Notes: generated from the letters alone by a model not told the origin. 64,000 bases of DNA from Deltaproteobacteria bacterium (GCA_016699445.1 CP064976.1:1116001-1180000); one strand, 5' to 3'; counted from the stretch's first letter, positions 42,742 to 51,509 are shown. Numbers and translations: made by a program.

Positions 42742-43347
42742 ATGTCTCAACCCGTTAGTAAAAATATTTTTTGGCATCATGGAAAGCTTGATGCTCAAAC
42801 ACGCGAAGAAAAATTGAAGCAAAAAGGGGCCGTGGTCTGGCTTACAGGGCTTTCGGCTTCTGGAAAATCAACCGTTGCTCGCGAAGTGGAGTTGGCCCTT
42901 GTCTCCAACGGCATCAATGCTTACGTCCTCGACGGGGATAATATCCGTCATGGATTGAACAACAATCTTGGATTTTCGCCCGCCGACCGCACGGAAAATA
43001 TCCGCCGCATCGGTGAAGTCTCCAAACTTTTCTGCGAATCCAATGTCGTCGCCATCACAGCCTTCATCTCTCCTTATAAAGCCGATCGTGATCTCGTGAG
43101 AAAACTCGTTCCTGAAGGACGTTTTTTCGAAATTCTCTGTGATACACCCATCGACATCTGCGAACAACGTGACCCTAAAGGTCTTTATAAAAAAGCTAAA
43201 GCGGGTGAGATCAAAGAATTTACCGGAATTTCCGCTCCCTATGAAGCTCCTGAAAAAGCTGAGCTTGTTCTAAAAACAGGAACGGAAACTTTGGAAGAAA
43301 GCACACGGCGCGTACTTAATCTTTTGGCGGAAAAAGGGATTATTTAA
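42742..43347 (+). CDS. cysC: Adenylylsulfate kinase
   Basis: A 201-residue APS kinase that phosphorylates APS to PAPS with ATP. Walker A GLSASGKST, the APS-binding DGDNIRHGLNNNLGFS, TENIRRIGEVSKLF, FISPYKADRD and the FTGISAPYEAP lid are all present. I chose ATG 42742 because GGAGG at 42730-42734 is seven bases upstream; ATG 42736 would be too close. Its stop abuts the cysH GTG, and cysQ follows, giving a three-gene sulfate activation unit. Confidence 0.95.
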   Translation: MSQPVSKNIFWHHGKLDAQTREEKLKQKGAVVWLTGLSASGKSTVAREVELALVSNGINAYVLDGDNIRHGLNNNLGFSPADRTENIRRIGEVSKLFCESNVVAITAFISPYKADRDLVRKLVPEGRFFEILCDTPIDICEQRDPKGLYKKAKAGEIKEFTGISAPYEAPEKAELVLKTGTETLEESTRRVLNLLAEKGII

Positions 43348-44094
43348 GTGCCTGAAATTAACGAAAACCTGATTTCAGAATTAGAAAAAATTCAAGACCC
43401 TCAAGAACTCATCGGGCATCTGTACCGCACATTTGGAAATCGCTGCGCCATCGGCACCAGTGGCCAACTCACCGGAACGGCCATGATCGATCAGGCGATA
43501 CAGGCAGGGATTACAAAGCCGCGTGTTTTTACCATTGATACATTAAGACTCTTTCCCGAAACCTATCAACTCTTCGAAGCCATTGAGAAAAGATATCAGA
43601 TTCATATCGAAAGATTGGAGCCTGATTCTCAAAAGCTGGGAGAGATGGTTAAAGAACATGGCGAGTTTTTGTTTTTTGATTCAAAAGAAAAACAAGAACT
43701 CTGTTGTGGTTTGAGAAAAGTGGAACCCAACGATCGTGCCTTGGAAACTTTAGACGTTTGGCTCGCTGGATTACGCACAGACCAATCTCAAGAACGTTCT
43801 GGAAAATCACGTTTTGAAATCATCACGGATAAAAAAGGGCGGTCGATTCTCAAAGTAGCCCCTCTTCTTTTTTGGACTGAAAAGCAGGCTCGGGATTATT
43901 GCGCGGTTCATCAAGTGCCCATTCACAAGCTCCTCAACGTCAATCATAATGGCTGGTACTACGAGTCTTTAGGCTGTGTGATTTGTACCACACCGATTGG
44001 GCCCACCGAACCTCGCCGCGCGGGGCGCTGGAGATGGTTTAAGGATGATGCCAACAAAGAATGTGGACTGCACGTGGTGAAGAAGGATGAATAG
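43348..44094 (+). CDS. cysH: APS/PAPS reductase with iron-sulfur motif
   Basis: A 248-residue reductase that converts activated sulfate to sulfite. The [4Fe-4S] signature of the APS-reductase type is present (ELCCGLRKVEP and CVICTTP), plus the catalytic Cys in ECGLHVV near the C-terminus. The nucleotide loop CAIGTSGQLTG replaces the usual SFxxE/QD wording, and TIDTLRLFPETY matches. The CC...CxxC motif indicates an iron-sulfur enzyme that commonly uses APS directly. The adjacent APS kinase means PAPS could also be a substrate or feed sulfotransferases. GTG start directly after the cysC stop. Confidence 0.9.
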   Translation: MPEINENLISELEKIQDPQELIGHLYRTFGNRCAIGTSGQLTGTAMIDQAIQAGITKPRVFTIDTLRLFPETYQLFEAIEKRYQIHIERLEPDSQKLGEMVKEHGEFLFFDSKEKQELCCGLRKVEPNDRALETLDVWLAGLRTDQSQERSGKSRFEIITDKKGRSILKVAPLLFWTEKQARDYCAVHQVPIHKLLNVNHNGWYYESLGCVICTTPIGPTEPRRAGRWRWFKDDANKECGLHVVKKDE

Positions 44095-44893
44095 TGATTT
44101 TTTAGAAATCGCTCTCACTCTCGCCCACCAAGCTTCCACTCTCGTGATGGATTATCTTCATAAACCCATCCAAAAATCCCAACAAGCTGATTCCTCTTGG
44201 CTCACCGATGCTGATCTCGAATCGGATAAAATTATCCGCGAAGGATTATTAAAAAATTTTCCGGATCATGCGATCATCACAGAAGAAACTGGTCTACTAG
44301 GAAATAAAAACTCCGACTGGACCTGGCTCATTGATCCTCTGGATGGCACCAAGGCCTACGCGAAGGGCATTCCCGGATTTTCGGTCATGATTGGGCTTCT
44401 TTATCAAAGCCAACCTTACTTGGGAGTTGTCGTCGATCCGATTCAAAAAATTACCTACGAAGCTGTGAAGGGACAGGGAGCGTTTATGACGCTCGCTGCA
44501 AAGCGTTCTCAGCTGAAAGTCTCAGAGAGAAAAGATTTTTCCAAAATGCCACTGGTGCATTCGCCTGGGATTCCGGAAGAAAAATTAAAACAGGTTTTGG
44601 ATCAACTTCACTGCCCTGTCATTGAGCCTATTAATAGTGTTGGGATTAAAGTAGGACATCTGGTTCGACAAGAAGCCGATATTTATCTCAACCATCATTC
44701 GTGTCATTATTGGGATACAGCGGCACCCCAGATCATCCTCGAAGAAGCCGGTGGAATATTTACCAAGATCGATGGCAGCGCTCTTGTTTATGCCATTGAT
44801 CATGGAGATTATGATCATCACTCGCCGTCGATCGCCTCCAACAACACACAGCATTCTCAAATTGTGGACATGGTGAGCGCAGTCGAACCATGA
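44087..44893 (+). CDS. cysQ: 3'(2'),5'-bisphosphate nucleotidase CysQ
   Basis: A 268-residue inositol monophosphatase-fold enzyme that removes the 3' phosphate from PAP (or PAPS), relieving inhibition during sulfate assimilation. Metal-site motifs are ITEETG, DPLDGTKAYAKG and WDTAAPQIILEEAGG. It overlaps cysH by 8 bases, supporting translational coupling, and a terminator follows. The presence of cysQ suggests that PAPS is really made here. Confidence 0.92.
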   Translation: MNSDFLEIALTLAHQASTLVMDYLHKPIQKSQQADSSWLTDADLESDKIIREGLLKNFPDHAIITEETGLLGNKNSDWTWLIDPLDGTKAYAKGIPGFSVMIGLLYQSQPYLGVVVDPIQKITYEAVKGQGAFMTLAAKRSQLKVSERKDFSKMPLVHSPGIPEEKLKQVLDQLHCPVIEPINSVGIKVGHLVRQEADIYLNHHSCHYWDTAAPQIILEEAGGIFTKIDGSALVYAIDHGDYDHHSPSIASNNTQHSQIVDMVSAVEP

Positions 44894-44900
44894 AAAAAAC

Positions 44901-44937
44901 AAAGTGAGGGAACCTCTGGGGCTCCCTCACTTTTCTC
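44901..44937 (+). terminator. Rho-independent terminator after cysQ
   Basis: AAAGTGAGGGA (44901-44911) pairs with TCCCTCACTTT (44923-44933), followed by TTTTCTC. Ends the cysC-cysH-cysQ unit; the A-run on the other side could also serve the convergent lipoprotein gene. Confidence 0.85.
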
Positions 44938-45009
44938 TCGTTTCTAACGGCCGAGATTACCGTCTAGTTAAGGGTACCGTGAAACCCTTATACCTAAAGT
45001 CTCAAAGCT

Positions 45010-46677
45010 TTAATGATGGCTATCTGCATAAGTCATAACTGCCGTTTGACATTGTCCCATAGTGGTAGATGTATTACAGACACTTGATTCAATCGTGCTA
45101 CACATCGTCCCACCAATAGTATTACATGTACAGATTGTCTGAAGATTTGCATGATTAAAGACACTACCACTAGTCAAACCGCTACTGGCACAGGCGTTCT
45201 CGTTTATATCGAAGCTGGGAATATCTCCACCACCACCGCCTCCACCCGAGCCACCGCCGCCGCCGGATCCTCCACCACCTCCATGACCACCTCCACCCGA
45301 TTCACGATCGTCATGACGACCTTCTTCAACAATCTGCCAACATTCAATGTGGTTATGCTGGAGTTCTAAATTTGCACATGCGGACATAGGTCCATCGCCA
45401 TCACTTTCAGCTTCTATAGCTGCAAAATCGATAGTGGCTTCACCAGTGTCGGAACAGTCCCAGACTTCATCACCTTCAAAACTCACTGTAATGGATTCAT
45501 CGTCTTTTAAGGTCGCATCCTGGACGTCAGAATAATAGTCAGAAGTCGTGGCAACTAACTCAGTATGAGGAGTATCTCCACTCCAGGCTTTATAAACAGG
45601 GAATTCATCACCGTAGGGAACGTCATTACAAGCCCCACTGATGGACTGACGAACAGCTCCATCGCCCAAGGCTAAAAGACCAATATCATAAAGAGCGGCG
45701 TCTAACTCATTGGTATCCAGCAACTGTGCTGAAGCAAAAATTTTATTCGTATTACTGCACACCAACGGTGTGCTATCACTTTCAAAACTGTGGGTTCCAC
45801 CCATCACACCATTTATTGTCAGATGATCGTGATATTGGCTTACGTCCATAGATCCATGAAAGCTGTCCACACCCTCTGCTTCACTTAAAAATCTCATCAA
45901 AATCTGTTTGGGCGTACTCTCTCCACCATAAGAATCTACAAAAGCTCCGGCATCATTTAGAGTGCCCGTCACGGTTACCGATTCTTGACTACTACGCGCC
46001 ACACCAAGATCTTCGTCCTGATGAGATCCCTTGTGTTTAGAAACCATTGTAAAATCATGCCCGTCAATAGTCTGACGCAGATACTCATTTTGTTCCAACG
46101 AGTCAGGTTCACCACGACAACCAAAAAATTCAAAACCAGTCACATTACCCGTATCATTTTTTGTGATTTTTACTTTAATTTTGGCTGGAGGACCTTCTCC
46201 CTCTGCGCCTTCAGGAGATATCAAGGTCAAGACATGATAACTACCATCATCAATTTGTACAGGATTGCCATCACTATCTGTAATTAACCCGGCATCCAAA
46301 CCGGCTGACATCACATGAGTGACATAACATTGAATAAGATCTCCTTGGACGCTGGATGAAATAGCCCATTTCGTTTGATTGAACATTTCACAAGCAGCCA
46401 CACTGCTTGAGTCGCTAAAGCTAGAACCATTAATTGACCCCAGAGGCATCCCGGTGACTGCTGTATTTTTTAACCCTCCCATCAACAGTCCTGCTACCGA
46501 CGCACCCGACTCCACAGGGTTACTGGATTGAGGTAATTGATCCACACTCGTAATGGCGACTTCTGTGGTATCTCCTCCCGGAGCCACACCTGTTGATGAT
46601 CCTGAGCACCCGGACATAAAAGCGATCGCCGCAGCGAATGCTAAGGCTTGGCTTTTTTTTGATATTTTATACTTCAT
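45010..46677 (-). CDS. Large lipoprotein with Gly-rich segment and Cys-rich end
   Basis: Unknown 555-residue protein. Signal ending in FMSGC (lipobox) anchors it by lipid. The mature start STGVAPGGDTTEV resembles that of the 750-residue lipoprotein at 52.1-54.4 kb (STGVSGGDTPGAD), so the two may be distant paralogues. The bulk is beta-rich and acidic, followed by a run of Gly and Ser (GGGGSGGGGGSGGGGG) and a 70-residue end with six or more Cys (CTCNTIGGTMCSTIESSVC) that may form disulfides. Probably surface-exposed or periplasmic. A hairpin without U-run (44973-44993) follows the gene. Confidence 0.7.
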   Translation of the reverse strand: MKYKISKKSQALAFAAAIAFMSGCSGSSTGVAPGGDTTEVAITSVDQLPQSSNPVESGASVAGLLMGGLKNTAVTGMPLGSINGSSFSDSSSVAACEMFNQTKWAISSSVQGDLIQCYVTHVMSAGLDAGLITDSDGNPVQIDDGSYHVLTLISPEGAEGEGPPAKIKVKITKNDTGNVTGFEFFGCRGEPDSLEQNEYLRQTIDGHDFTMVSKHKGSHQDEDLGVARSSQESVTVTGTLNDAGAFVDSYGGESTPKQILMRFLSEAEGVDSFHGSMDVSQYHDHLTINGVMGGTHSFESDSTPLVCSNTNKIFASAQLLDTNELDAALYDIGLLALGDGAVRQSISGACNDVPYGDEFPVYKAWSGDTPHTELVATTSDYYSDVQDATLKDDESITVSFEGDEVWDCSDTGEATIDFAAIEAESDGDGPMSACANLELQHNHIECWQIVEEGRHDDRESGGGGHGGGGGSGGGGGSGGGGGGGDIPSFDINENACASSGLTSGSVFNHANLQTICTCNTIGGTMCSTIESSVCNTSTTMGQCQTAVMTYADSHH

Positions 46678-46840
46678 AGTCTCCCCCCTTAAGGAATCGT
46701 TACGTCCAATTAATTAAGCACGTCAAAATGACGCGACCTTAACAGCCTAGACGGAGCTTTCTTCTAAAACTTAAGAAAAAAAGAGATCTTTTTATAAAAT
46801 AGTGGAACTCATTGATTGATCTGTCTAAAGTCGCCCTCCC

Positions 46841-48409
46841 GTGACTCAAAAAACCTTCATTTCAGAGCCCCCTCAGATCACTTTGGCAGGGGTCATTCAG
46901 GAGCCTTACAATCTGGGAATTGCGGCCGCGCGCACGTGTTATTCTTCTAAAGGAATTATTACTCGAGAGGATGTCTCAAAAGACGAAAAATCTCGTACAC
47001 TTAGAGATAAAATCGCCGAATCCACTCTCAAAGCCGGCCATCTCACCACCCGCCAACACGCTCATTTTGTTTTTGCGATGGATCGGGTGTCCCGACATTT
47101 TATCTGGTCGTTTCTGCACAGCCATCCTTATTATAATTCGGAACAAGTGAGCCAACGCTACGTCCGTGTCGCCCCGGGCCATTTTACCGTCCCCAATCTT
47201 TCGGAAAAACACAGTCAAAAATTTTTAGAAATCGTGAATCTTCAAATGGATCGTTACAATCAGATGATCGAGCTCTTGATGCCGGAGATTCGCAAACGTT
47301 TTTACGGACTTTTTCCTCAACGCAAAAAAACTTCTGAGAAGTACGAAATCTCTCTAAAAAAACGTGCTTACGAAGTGGCTCGTTATGTCCTACCTGTGGC
47401 CACACATGCCTATCTCTATCATACGGTCAGCGCGTTGACCCTCATGCGCTATCATCGTTTGTGTGAAATGTTTGATACATCGTTTGAGCAAAAATATGTC
47501 GTGCAAAAGATGATTGAAGAAGTGGTCAAAGTGGATCCAGATTTTCAAAAAGAATTAAAAGACCCCATGCCATTGGAAGAGACATTGGAATATAAAATGA
47601 TCTCTTTACAGGGCTCGATAAATCGAGCCCCTACGAAATTCATTCAAGAATTCGACGCCTCTCTGGATGGTCTCTCTTCCAAACTTGTCGATTATAAGAT
47701 CAACGCTGAAAAGATTTTGGCTGCCTCTGTTCGCAACGTATTGGGACTCACCGAAAATGAACTTTCGGATACTGACGCCATCAACAAAGTCATGAATCCC
47801 GCTGAAAATTCCTATTTTGCCGATACATTTAACGTGAATACATTATCAAAACTCGCTCGCACTCTTTATCATCCACACTATACATTTAGAAAAAAGATTT
47901 CTCATACGGCTGACTCACAAGATCAACGTCACCGCATGACTCCTGGCTCACGGCCGATTTTATTCACCCATTATTCCGGAGAGCCTGATTATATTTTACC
48001 CATGTTGATAAAAGAAAATGATGCGGTTCAAAATGTTTATGAAGAAACCATGCGCGACGTTTTTCAAGGGATTAACAATCTCCTAAGCGATGGTGTCGAG
48101 ACCGAAAAAGCTCTTTATCTTTTACCCAATGCCTTCCCCATTCGTTTTGAAGAATCCGGAGATCTTTTAAATCTTCATCACAAATGGCGTACGCGCGCTT
48201 GCTACACCGCTCAAGAAGAAATATTTTTTGCAACCATTGAAGAAGTCCAACAAGTCAAAGCCATCCATCCTCAAATCGCCCAACACATACTCGCTCCCTG
48301 CTATTTGCGCATGAAAGCGGGAGAAACTCCTTATTGTCCAGAAGGGGATCGTTACTGTGGAGTCCCTGTATGGAAAAAGACAATCGAAGAGTATCAGAGA
48401 GTTTTATAA
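46841..48409 (+). CDS. Double ThyX-like protein (flavin-dependent thymidylate synthase family)
   Basis: 522 residues, about twice a ThyX monomer, with two related halves. First half: RQHAHFVFAMDRVSRH and NSEQVSQRYVRV, recalling the ThyX motif RHRxxSxNxxSxR. Second half: DQRHRMTPGSRP, a cleaner RHR...SR. ThyX uses FAD, NADPH and methylene-THF to make dTMP. Whether both halves keep full sites is unclear, and the split motifs suggest a composite active site. A short palindrome in frame at 47611-47634 encodes GSINRAPT between the halves. The GTG start lacks a good RBS. Neighbours are pterin/folate genes. Confidence 0.8.
   Translation: MTQKTFISEPPQITLAGVIQEPYNLGIAAARTCYSSKGIITREDVSKDEKSRTLRDKIAESTLKAGHLTTRQHAHFVFAMDRVSRHFIWSFLHSHPYYNSEQVSQRYVRVAPGHFTVPNLSEKHSQKFLEIVNLQMDRYNQMIELLMPEIRKRFYGLFPQRKKTSEKYEISLKKRAYEVARYVLPVATHAYLYHTVSALTLMRYHRLCEMFDTSFEQKYVVQKMIEEVVKVDPDFQKELKDPMPLEETLEYKMISLQGSINRAPTKFIQEFDASLDGLSSKLVDYKINAEKILAASVRNVLGLTENELSDTDAINKVMNPAENSYFADTFNVNTLSKLARTLYHPHYTFRKKISHTADSQDQRHRMTPGSRPILFTHYSGEPDYILPMLIKENDAVQNVYEETMRDVFQGINNLLSDGVETEKALYLLPNAFPIRFEESGDLLNLHHKWRTRACYTAQEEIFFATIEEVQQVKAIHPQIAQHILAPCYLRMKAGETPYCPEGDRYCGVPVWKKTIEEYQRVL
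47611..47634. repeat. Short palindromic repeat inside the ThyX-like gene
   Basis: GGGCTCGAT-AA-ATCGAGCCC followed by CTAC. It has the same plan and CCCCTAC end as half of the element at 50696-50743, and the frame is kept through it. Confidence 0.65.
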
Positions 48410-48421
48410 AGGATTGTTAAA

Positions 48422-49162
48422 ATGAAAAAAATTTTAGTGACGGGAGGAAGTGGAGATATTGGAGAAGCCATTTGCCGCACTCTTGCTTCTTCGGGTGCGC
48501 ATGTTGTCCTTCAATATCATCAGGCTCAAAAGAGAGCTCAAGCTATTGCAAAAGAAATAAAAGGTCATGCTCTCCAAGCCGACCTCGCTTCTGAAGTTGA
48601 GATTAAAAAAATGATTCAGCAAGCTTCTAAGCATTTAGGTGGTTTAGAGGCTCTCATCAACGTCGCAGGATTTCCTATAAACAAAAAAACACGGTCTTAT
48701 TGGGATCTTCCCTTTGAAAAAATTTCTCGAAAAATGTTTGAAGATGTTTTTGCCATCGATACTTTAGGAACGATCTCCTGCATTCAAGCGGTTTTGCCCA
48801 TTTTCAAAAAACAAAAATTTGGGAAAATTATTAATTTTGCTTCTTCATCGGCTCTCTTGGGTCATAATCAAGGCTATCCTTTTAATGTCGCTAAAGCTGG
48901 CCTTATCAATCTCACAAAATCTTTAGCTCCCGAATTAGGACCTTATGGCATTACCATTAATGCGATTGCCCCTTGTAGCATACGCACTCATTGGTTGGAC
49001 CATTATCCCAAACACGTCGAAACCCAGTTAAAAAAGAAAATCCCTCTGGGACGCTTAGGCACTCCTGAAGATGTGGCGCAGCTTGTGTCTTTTCTTATTT
49101 CCACCGGAGGTGATTGGCTCACAGGACAGATTTACTTAATGGATGGTGGAGAAACCTTATAG
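48422..49162 (+). CDS. Short-chain dehydrogenase/reductase (FabG-like) with altered catalytic Tyr
   Basis: A 246-residue classical SDR: cofactor loop VTGGSGDIGEAI, NVAG in place of NNAG, catalytic Ser in FASSSALLG, and PG-type loop region AIAPCSIRTHW. In the YxxxK site the alignment GYPFNVAKAG puts Phe where FabG has Tyr (NYAAAKAG), with a Tyr two residues before. Activity may rely on that Tyr or be altered. It follows the ThyX-like gene by 12 bases and is near a pteridine reductase-like SDR, so pterin or fatty-acid reduction are both possible. Confidence 0.8.
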   Translation: MKKILVTGGSGDIGEAICRTLASSGAHVVLQYHQAQKRAQAIAKEIKGHALQADLASEVEIKKMIQQASKHLGGLEALINVAGFPINKKTRSYWDLPFEKISRKMFEDVFAIDTLGTISCIQAVLPIFKKQKFGKIINFASSSALLGHNQGYPFNVAKAGLINLTKSLAPELGPYGITINAIAPCSIRTHWLDHYPKHVETQLKKKIPLGRLGTPEDVAQLVSFLISTGGDWLTGQIYLMDGGETL

Positions 49163-49542
49163 TCTGGACAGACTTCTAAAATCATCTCTTTCAAATATTC
49201 TTTTTCTGTCACATCGTCATGAACCACTGCACCATTCCACATCAAAATATCCAAGTCTAAGGTCACAAAAAGTGGATTCTGTCGATCTCGATGATGGATA
49301 TCTTCAATAGATTTAAGCTGGGCTTGCATTTCAGGCAGAGGCTTTTCTGTTTCAATCAATACAACACCATTCAAAAATGGTTTTTGAGGAAGCTCACTGA
49401 CTGCCTCTGTTACGCAAAAGGAAGACCATTTTAAAACTTGAAATGTTTCTGAAATACGTTTTTTGGCGAGTTTGATATTAAATTCAGGATTTTGATTCGA
49501 ACCCAAACTAATCAAAACTTTATTTTTCCAATTGTCTTTCAA
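49132..49542 (-). CDS. folK: Dihydropterin pyrophosphokinase (HPPK)
   Basis: A 136-residue HPPK-fold protein that transfers pyrophosphate from ATP to 6-hydroxymethyl-dihydropterin in folate synthesis. Seen: VLISLGSNQNPEFN, LPQKPFLNGVVLIET and VTLDLDILMWNG. The usual GPRxIDLDIL before the last motif is changed to NPLFVTLDLDIL, so the enzyme is divergent and slightly short. It lies antisense to its neighbours, overlapping the SDR end by 31 bases, but sits in a pterin gene group. Confidence 0.8.
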   Translation of the reverse strand: MKDNWKNKVLISLGSNQNPEFNIKLAKKRISETFQVLKWSSFCVTEAVSELPQKPFLNGVVLIETEKPLPEMQAQLKSIEDIHHRDRQNPLFVTLDLDILMWNGAVVHDDVTEKEYLKEMILEVCPDYKVSPPSIK

Positions 49543-49568
49543 TCCTTGTGAAGGTTAGCCATCTGCCG

Positions 49569-50309
49569 ATGAATCTCAAGAAAAAAACAGTTCTTATCAC
49601 AGGAGGCGCTCAACGTATTGGTCGAGAGATGGCTCTTCATTTTGCAAAAAAAGGTGCCAATGTATTAATTCATTACCATCACTCTCTTAAAGAAGCGACC
49701 TGCCTCATCTGTGAATTGAGATCTTTGGGAGTTCAAGCCAAGGCCTATAGAGCTGATCTGACTCGTGTTGCAGATTTAAAGCGGATGGTTGAAAAAATCG
49801 TTCGAGATTTTGGGGGCATTGATATTCTGGTGCACAACGCCTCTCTCTTTTACCCGGTTGATTTTGAAAAAGTTTTGGAAAAAAACTGGGATGATTTTCT
49901 TAATATTCATCTCAAAGCGCCTTTCTTTCTCATTCAAAGCTTTCTTCCCAGTCTTAAAAAGAAAAAAGAAGCGTCGATTATCTTGATTGGAGACAGAACT
50001 TTAAGCCGACCTAAGGCACGTTTTTTACCTTATGAGATTTCCAAGGAAGCCTTAAAACATTTAAGCCGAAAGCTCGCTGTCTTTTTAGCTCCTAAAATCC
50101 GTGTAGCGTGTGTCCAACCCGGACTCATTCTCCCGCCCAAAAACTTGTCCCCAGCGGCTCAAAAACGTCTGGCTCGGGAAAATCTTCTCAAAAGCTGGGG
50201 ATGCGAGGAAGATGTTGCCAGAGCTGTTATCTTTCTGGCAGAGCAGCCCTTCGTCACGGGGACTGAAATCGTAGTGGACGGAGGACAATCACTTGTATCG
50301 CGTTTATAA
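49569..50309 (+). CDS. Pteridine reductase-like SDR (FolM/PTR1-like)
   Basis: SDR of the pteridine reductase group: VLITGGAQRIGREMAL, VHNASLFYP, and the IGDRTLSRPKARFLPYEISKEAL stretch combining an Asp with the YxxxK site, then RVACVQPGLILPP. These enzymes reduce dihydrofolate or dihydrobiopterin with NADPH, often in organisms with ThyX and no FolA. I prefer ATG 49569 (MNLKKKTVLITGG) to the GTG at 49548, since the shorter form matches family starts; neither has a strong RBS. It overlaps the PTPS gene by 17 bases. Confidence 0.82.
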   Translation: MNLKKKTVLITGGAQRIGREMALHFAKKGANVLIHYHHSLKEATCLICELRSLGVQAKAYRADLTRVADLKRMVEKIVRDFGGIDILVHNASLFYPVDFEKVLEKNWDDFLNIHLKAPFFLIQSFLPSLKKKKEASIILIGDRTLSRPKARFLPYEISKEALKHLSRKLAVFLAPKIRVACVQPGLILPPKNLSPAAQKRLARENLLKSWGCEEDVARAVIFLAEQPFVTGTEIVVDGGQSLVSRL

Positions 50310-50694
50310 ATCTTTTGATTTTTGTTACGGGCATCGTTTGATGGATTACGATGGTCCTTGTATGCATCCCCATGGTCATAACGCCAAAGTGGAAATCCTT
50401 CTCCAAGGTGAAACTTTAGACAAACGACACATTCTTTACGAGTTTGGAGAACTTCGAGATCTCGTCAAGGCCTGGATCGATGAGAAGCTTGATCATAAAA
50501 TGCTTCTACGAAAAGATGATCCTCTCGTAAAACCTCTACTCGAGCTTGGTGAGCCTGTTTATCTTTTTGAAACCAGCCCTACAGCTGAAGCCATTGCCAA
50601 ACTGATTTATGATTATTGTATCACTTTAAAACTGCCCATCGATGAAATCCGTATTTGGGAAACAGAATCTTCCTATGCGGCTTATCGAGAATAA
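50293..50694 (+). CDS. 6-pyruvoyl-tetrahydropterin synthase / QueD family protein
   Basis: A 133-residue T-fold enzyme. Zinc ligands come from YGHRL and HPHGHN, the catalytic Cys from CMHPHGH (CxxxHGH pattern), LDHKMLL supplies the active His, and WETESSYA the pterin-anchoring Glu. The Cys-type motif fits QueD (queuosine precursor) or PTPS, and differs from the Glu-type PTPS-III of folate synthesis. Context with FolK and a pteridine reductase argues for a pterin role, while queG at 12.7 kb shows that queuosine is used. TTG start overlapping the upstream gene. Confidence 0.82.
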   Translation: MYRVYKSFDFCYGHRLMDYDGPCMHPHGHNAKVEILLQGETLDKRHILYEFGELRDLVKAWIDEKLDHKMLLRKDDPLVKPLLELGEPVYLFETSPTAEAIAKLIYDYCITLKLPIDEIRIWETESSYAAYRE

Positions 50695-50695
50695 T

Positions 50696-50743
50696 GTAAG
50701 GGCGTGATAAATCACGCCCGGGTTTGATGAATCAAACCCCTAC
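50696..50743. repeat. Two-hairpin GTA...CTAC palindromic element
   Basis: GGGCGTGAT-AA-ATCACGCCC followed directly by GGGTTTGAT-GA-ATCAAACCC, flanked by GTA and CTAC. It has the same architecture as the element in mutY (31792-31861) with different stem sequences. It fills the gap between the PTPS and amidotransferase genes. Confidence 0.75.
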
Positions 50744-50756
50744 GAAAGGTTAAAAT

Positions 50757-51500
50757 ATGCCAAAACTACTCGTGATCCAACATTCCCCCCTCGAAGGATT
50801 GGGACTTTTCGAAGAAGAAATCAAAAAAGCCAATCTTACTTATGAAACTCTTATGGCTGGAGATGATGTCGTTTGGCCTTCTGGAGTCAAACTTGAAGAA
50901 TATGCTGGCCTCATCATTTTGGGCGGACCGATGTCTGTTTATGAAGAGAATAAATTCCCTTGGATCAAAAAAGAACTTCTCGTGGTGAGTGAAGCTTTAA
51001 GACAAAAGAAACCTATTTTGGGTATTTGTCTTGGAGCTCAAATGCTGGCCAAAGCTGCTGGTGCTCGTGTGTATCCAGGTCCTGCCAAAGAAATCGGCTG
51101 GGCACCCATTCGTCTGGATGACTGGTTTTACAAACGTAACCCAGTCTTCTTTCAACTGGACCCCAAAAAAGAACATATGGTTTTTCATTGGCATGGAGAT
51201 ACGTTTGATATCCCCACTCAGGGTTATCGTTTGGCTTTAAATGATAGTTATCCCAATCAGGCTTTTTGTATTCAAGGCAATGCCATTGGCATTCAATTTC
51301 ATCCTGAGATGACCGAAGATATGGTCAAATCCTGGTGTGAAAGTGCATCAGGACAAATCGATGCCACGTCGAGTGGCTATGACACCAAAAAAATCATCGC
51401 GGAATCGACCATTCATTTAAAAGAACTCAAAGAAATTGCTCATAAGATTTTCTATGGTTTCGCAGCATTTCTTCGTGAAAATACCCGTCGAGCAGCATAA
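50757..51500 (+). CDS. Class I glutamine amidotransferase-like protein
   Basis: A 247-residue stand-alone GATase domain of the GMP-synthase-like group. The nucleophile Cys is in ILGICLGAQML, the catalytic His-Glu in IGIQFHPEMTEDMV, and IILGGPMSVYEE is the usual N-terminal signature. There is no synthetase domain, so the acceptor is unknown; relatives act on small amines or are uncharacterised. Two bases into the following spacer lies the yceD start, suggesting co-transcription. Confidence 0.85.
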   Translation: MPKLLVIQHSPLEGLGLFEEEIKKANLTYETLMAGDDVVWPSGVKLEEYAGLIILGGPMSVYEENKFPWIKKELLVVSEALRQKKPILGICLGAQMLAKAAGARVYPGPAKEIGWAPIRLDDWFYKRNPVFFQLDPKKEHMVFHWHGDTFDIPTQGYRLALNDSYPNQAFCIQGNAIGIQFHPEMTEDMVKSWCESASGQIDATSSGYDTKKIIAESTIHLKELKEIAHKIFYGFAAFLRENTRRAA

Positions 51501-51509
51501 ACTAAAAAA

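Noticed and set aside
50293..50694. PTPS-III folate bypass enzyme
   Set aside because: The motif before HGH begins with Cys (CMHPHGH), the QueD/PTPS type, whereas PTPS-III has Glu there.
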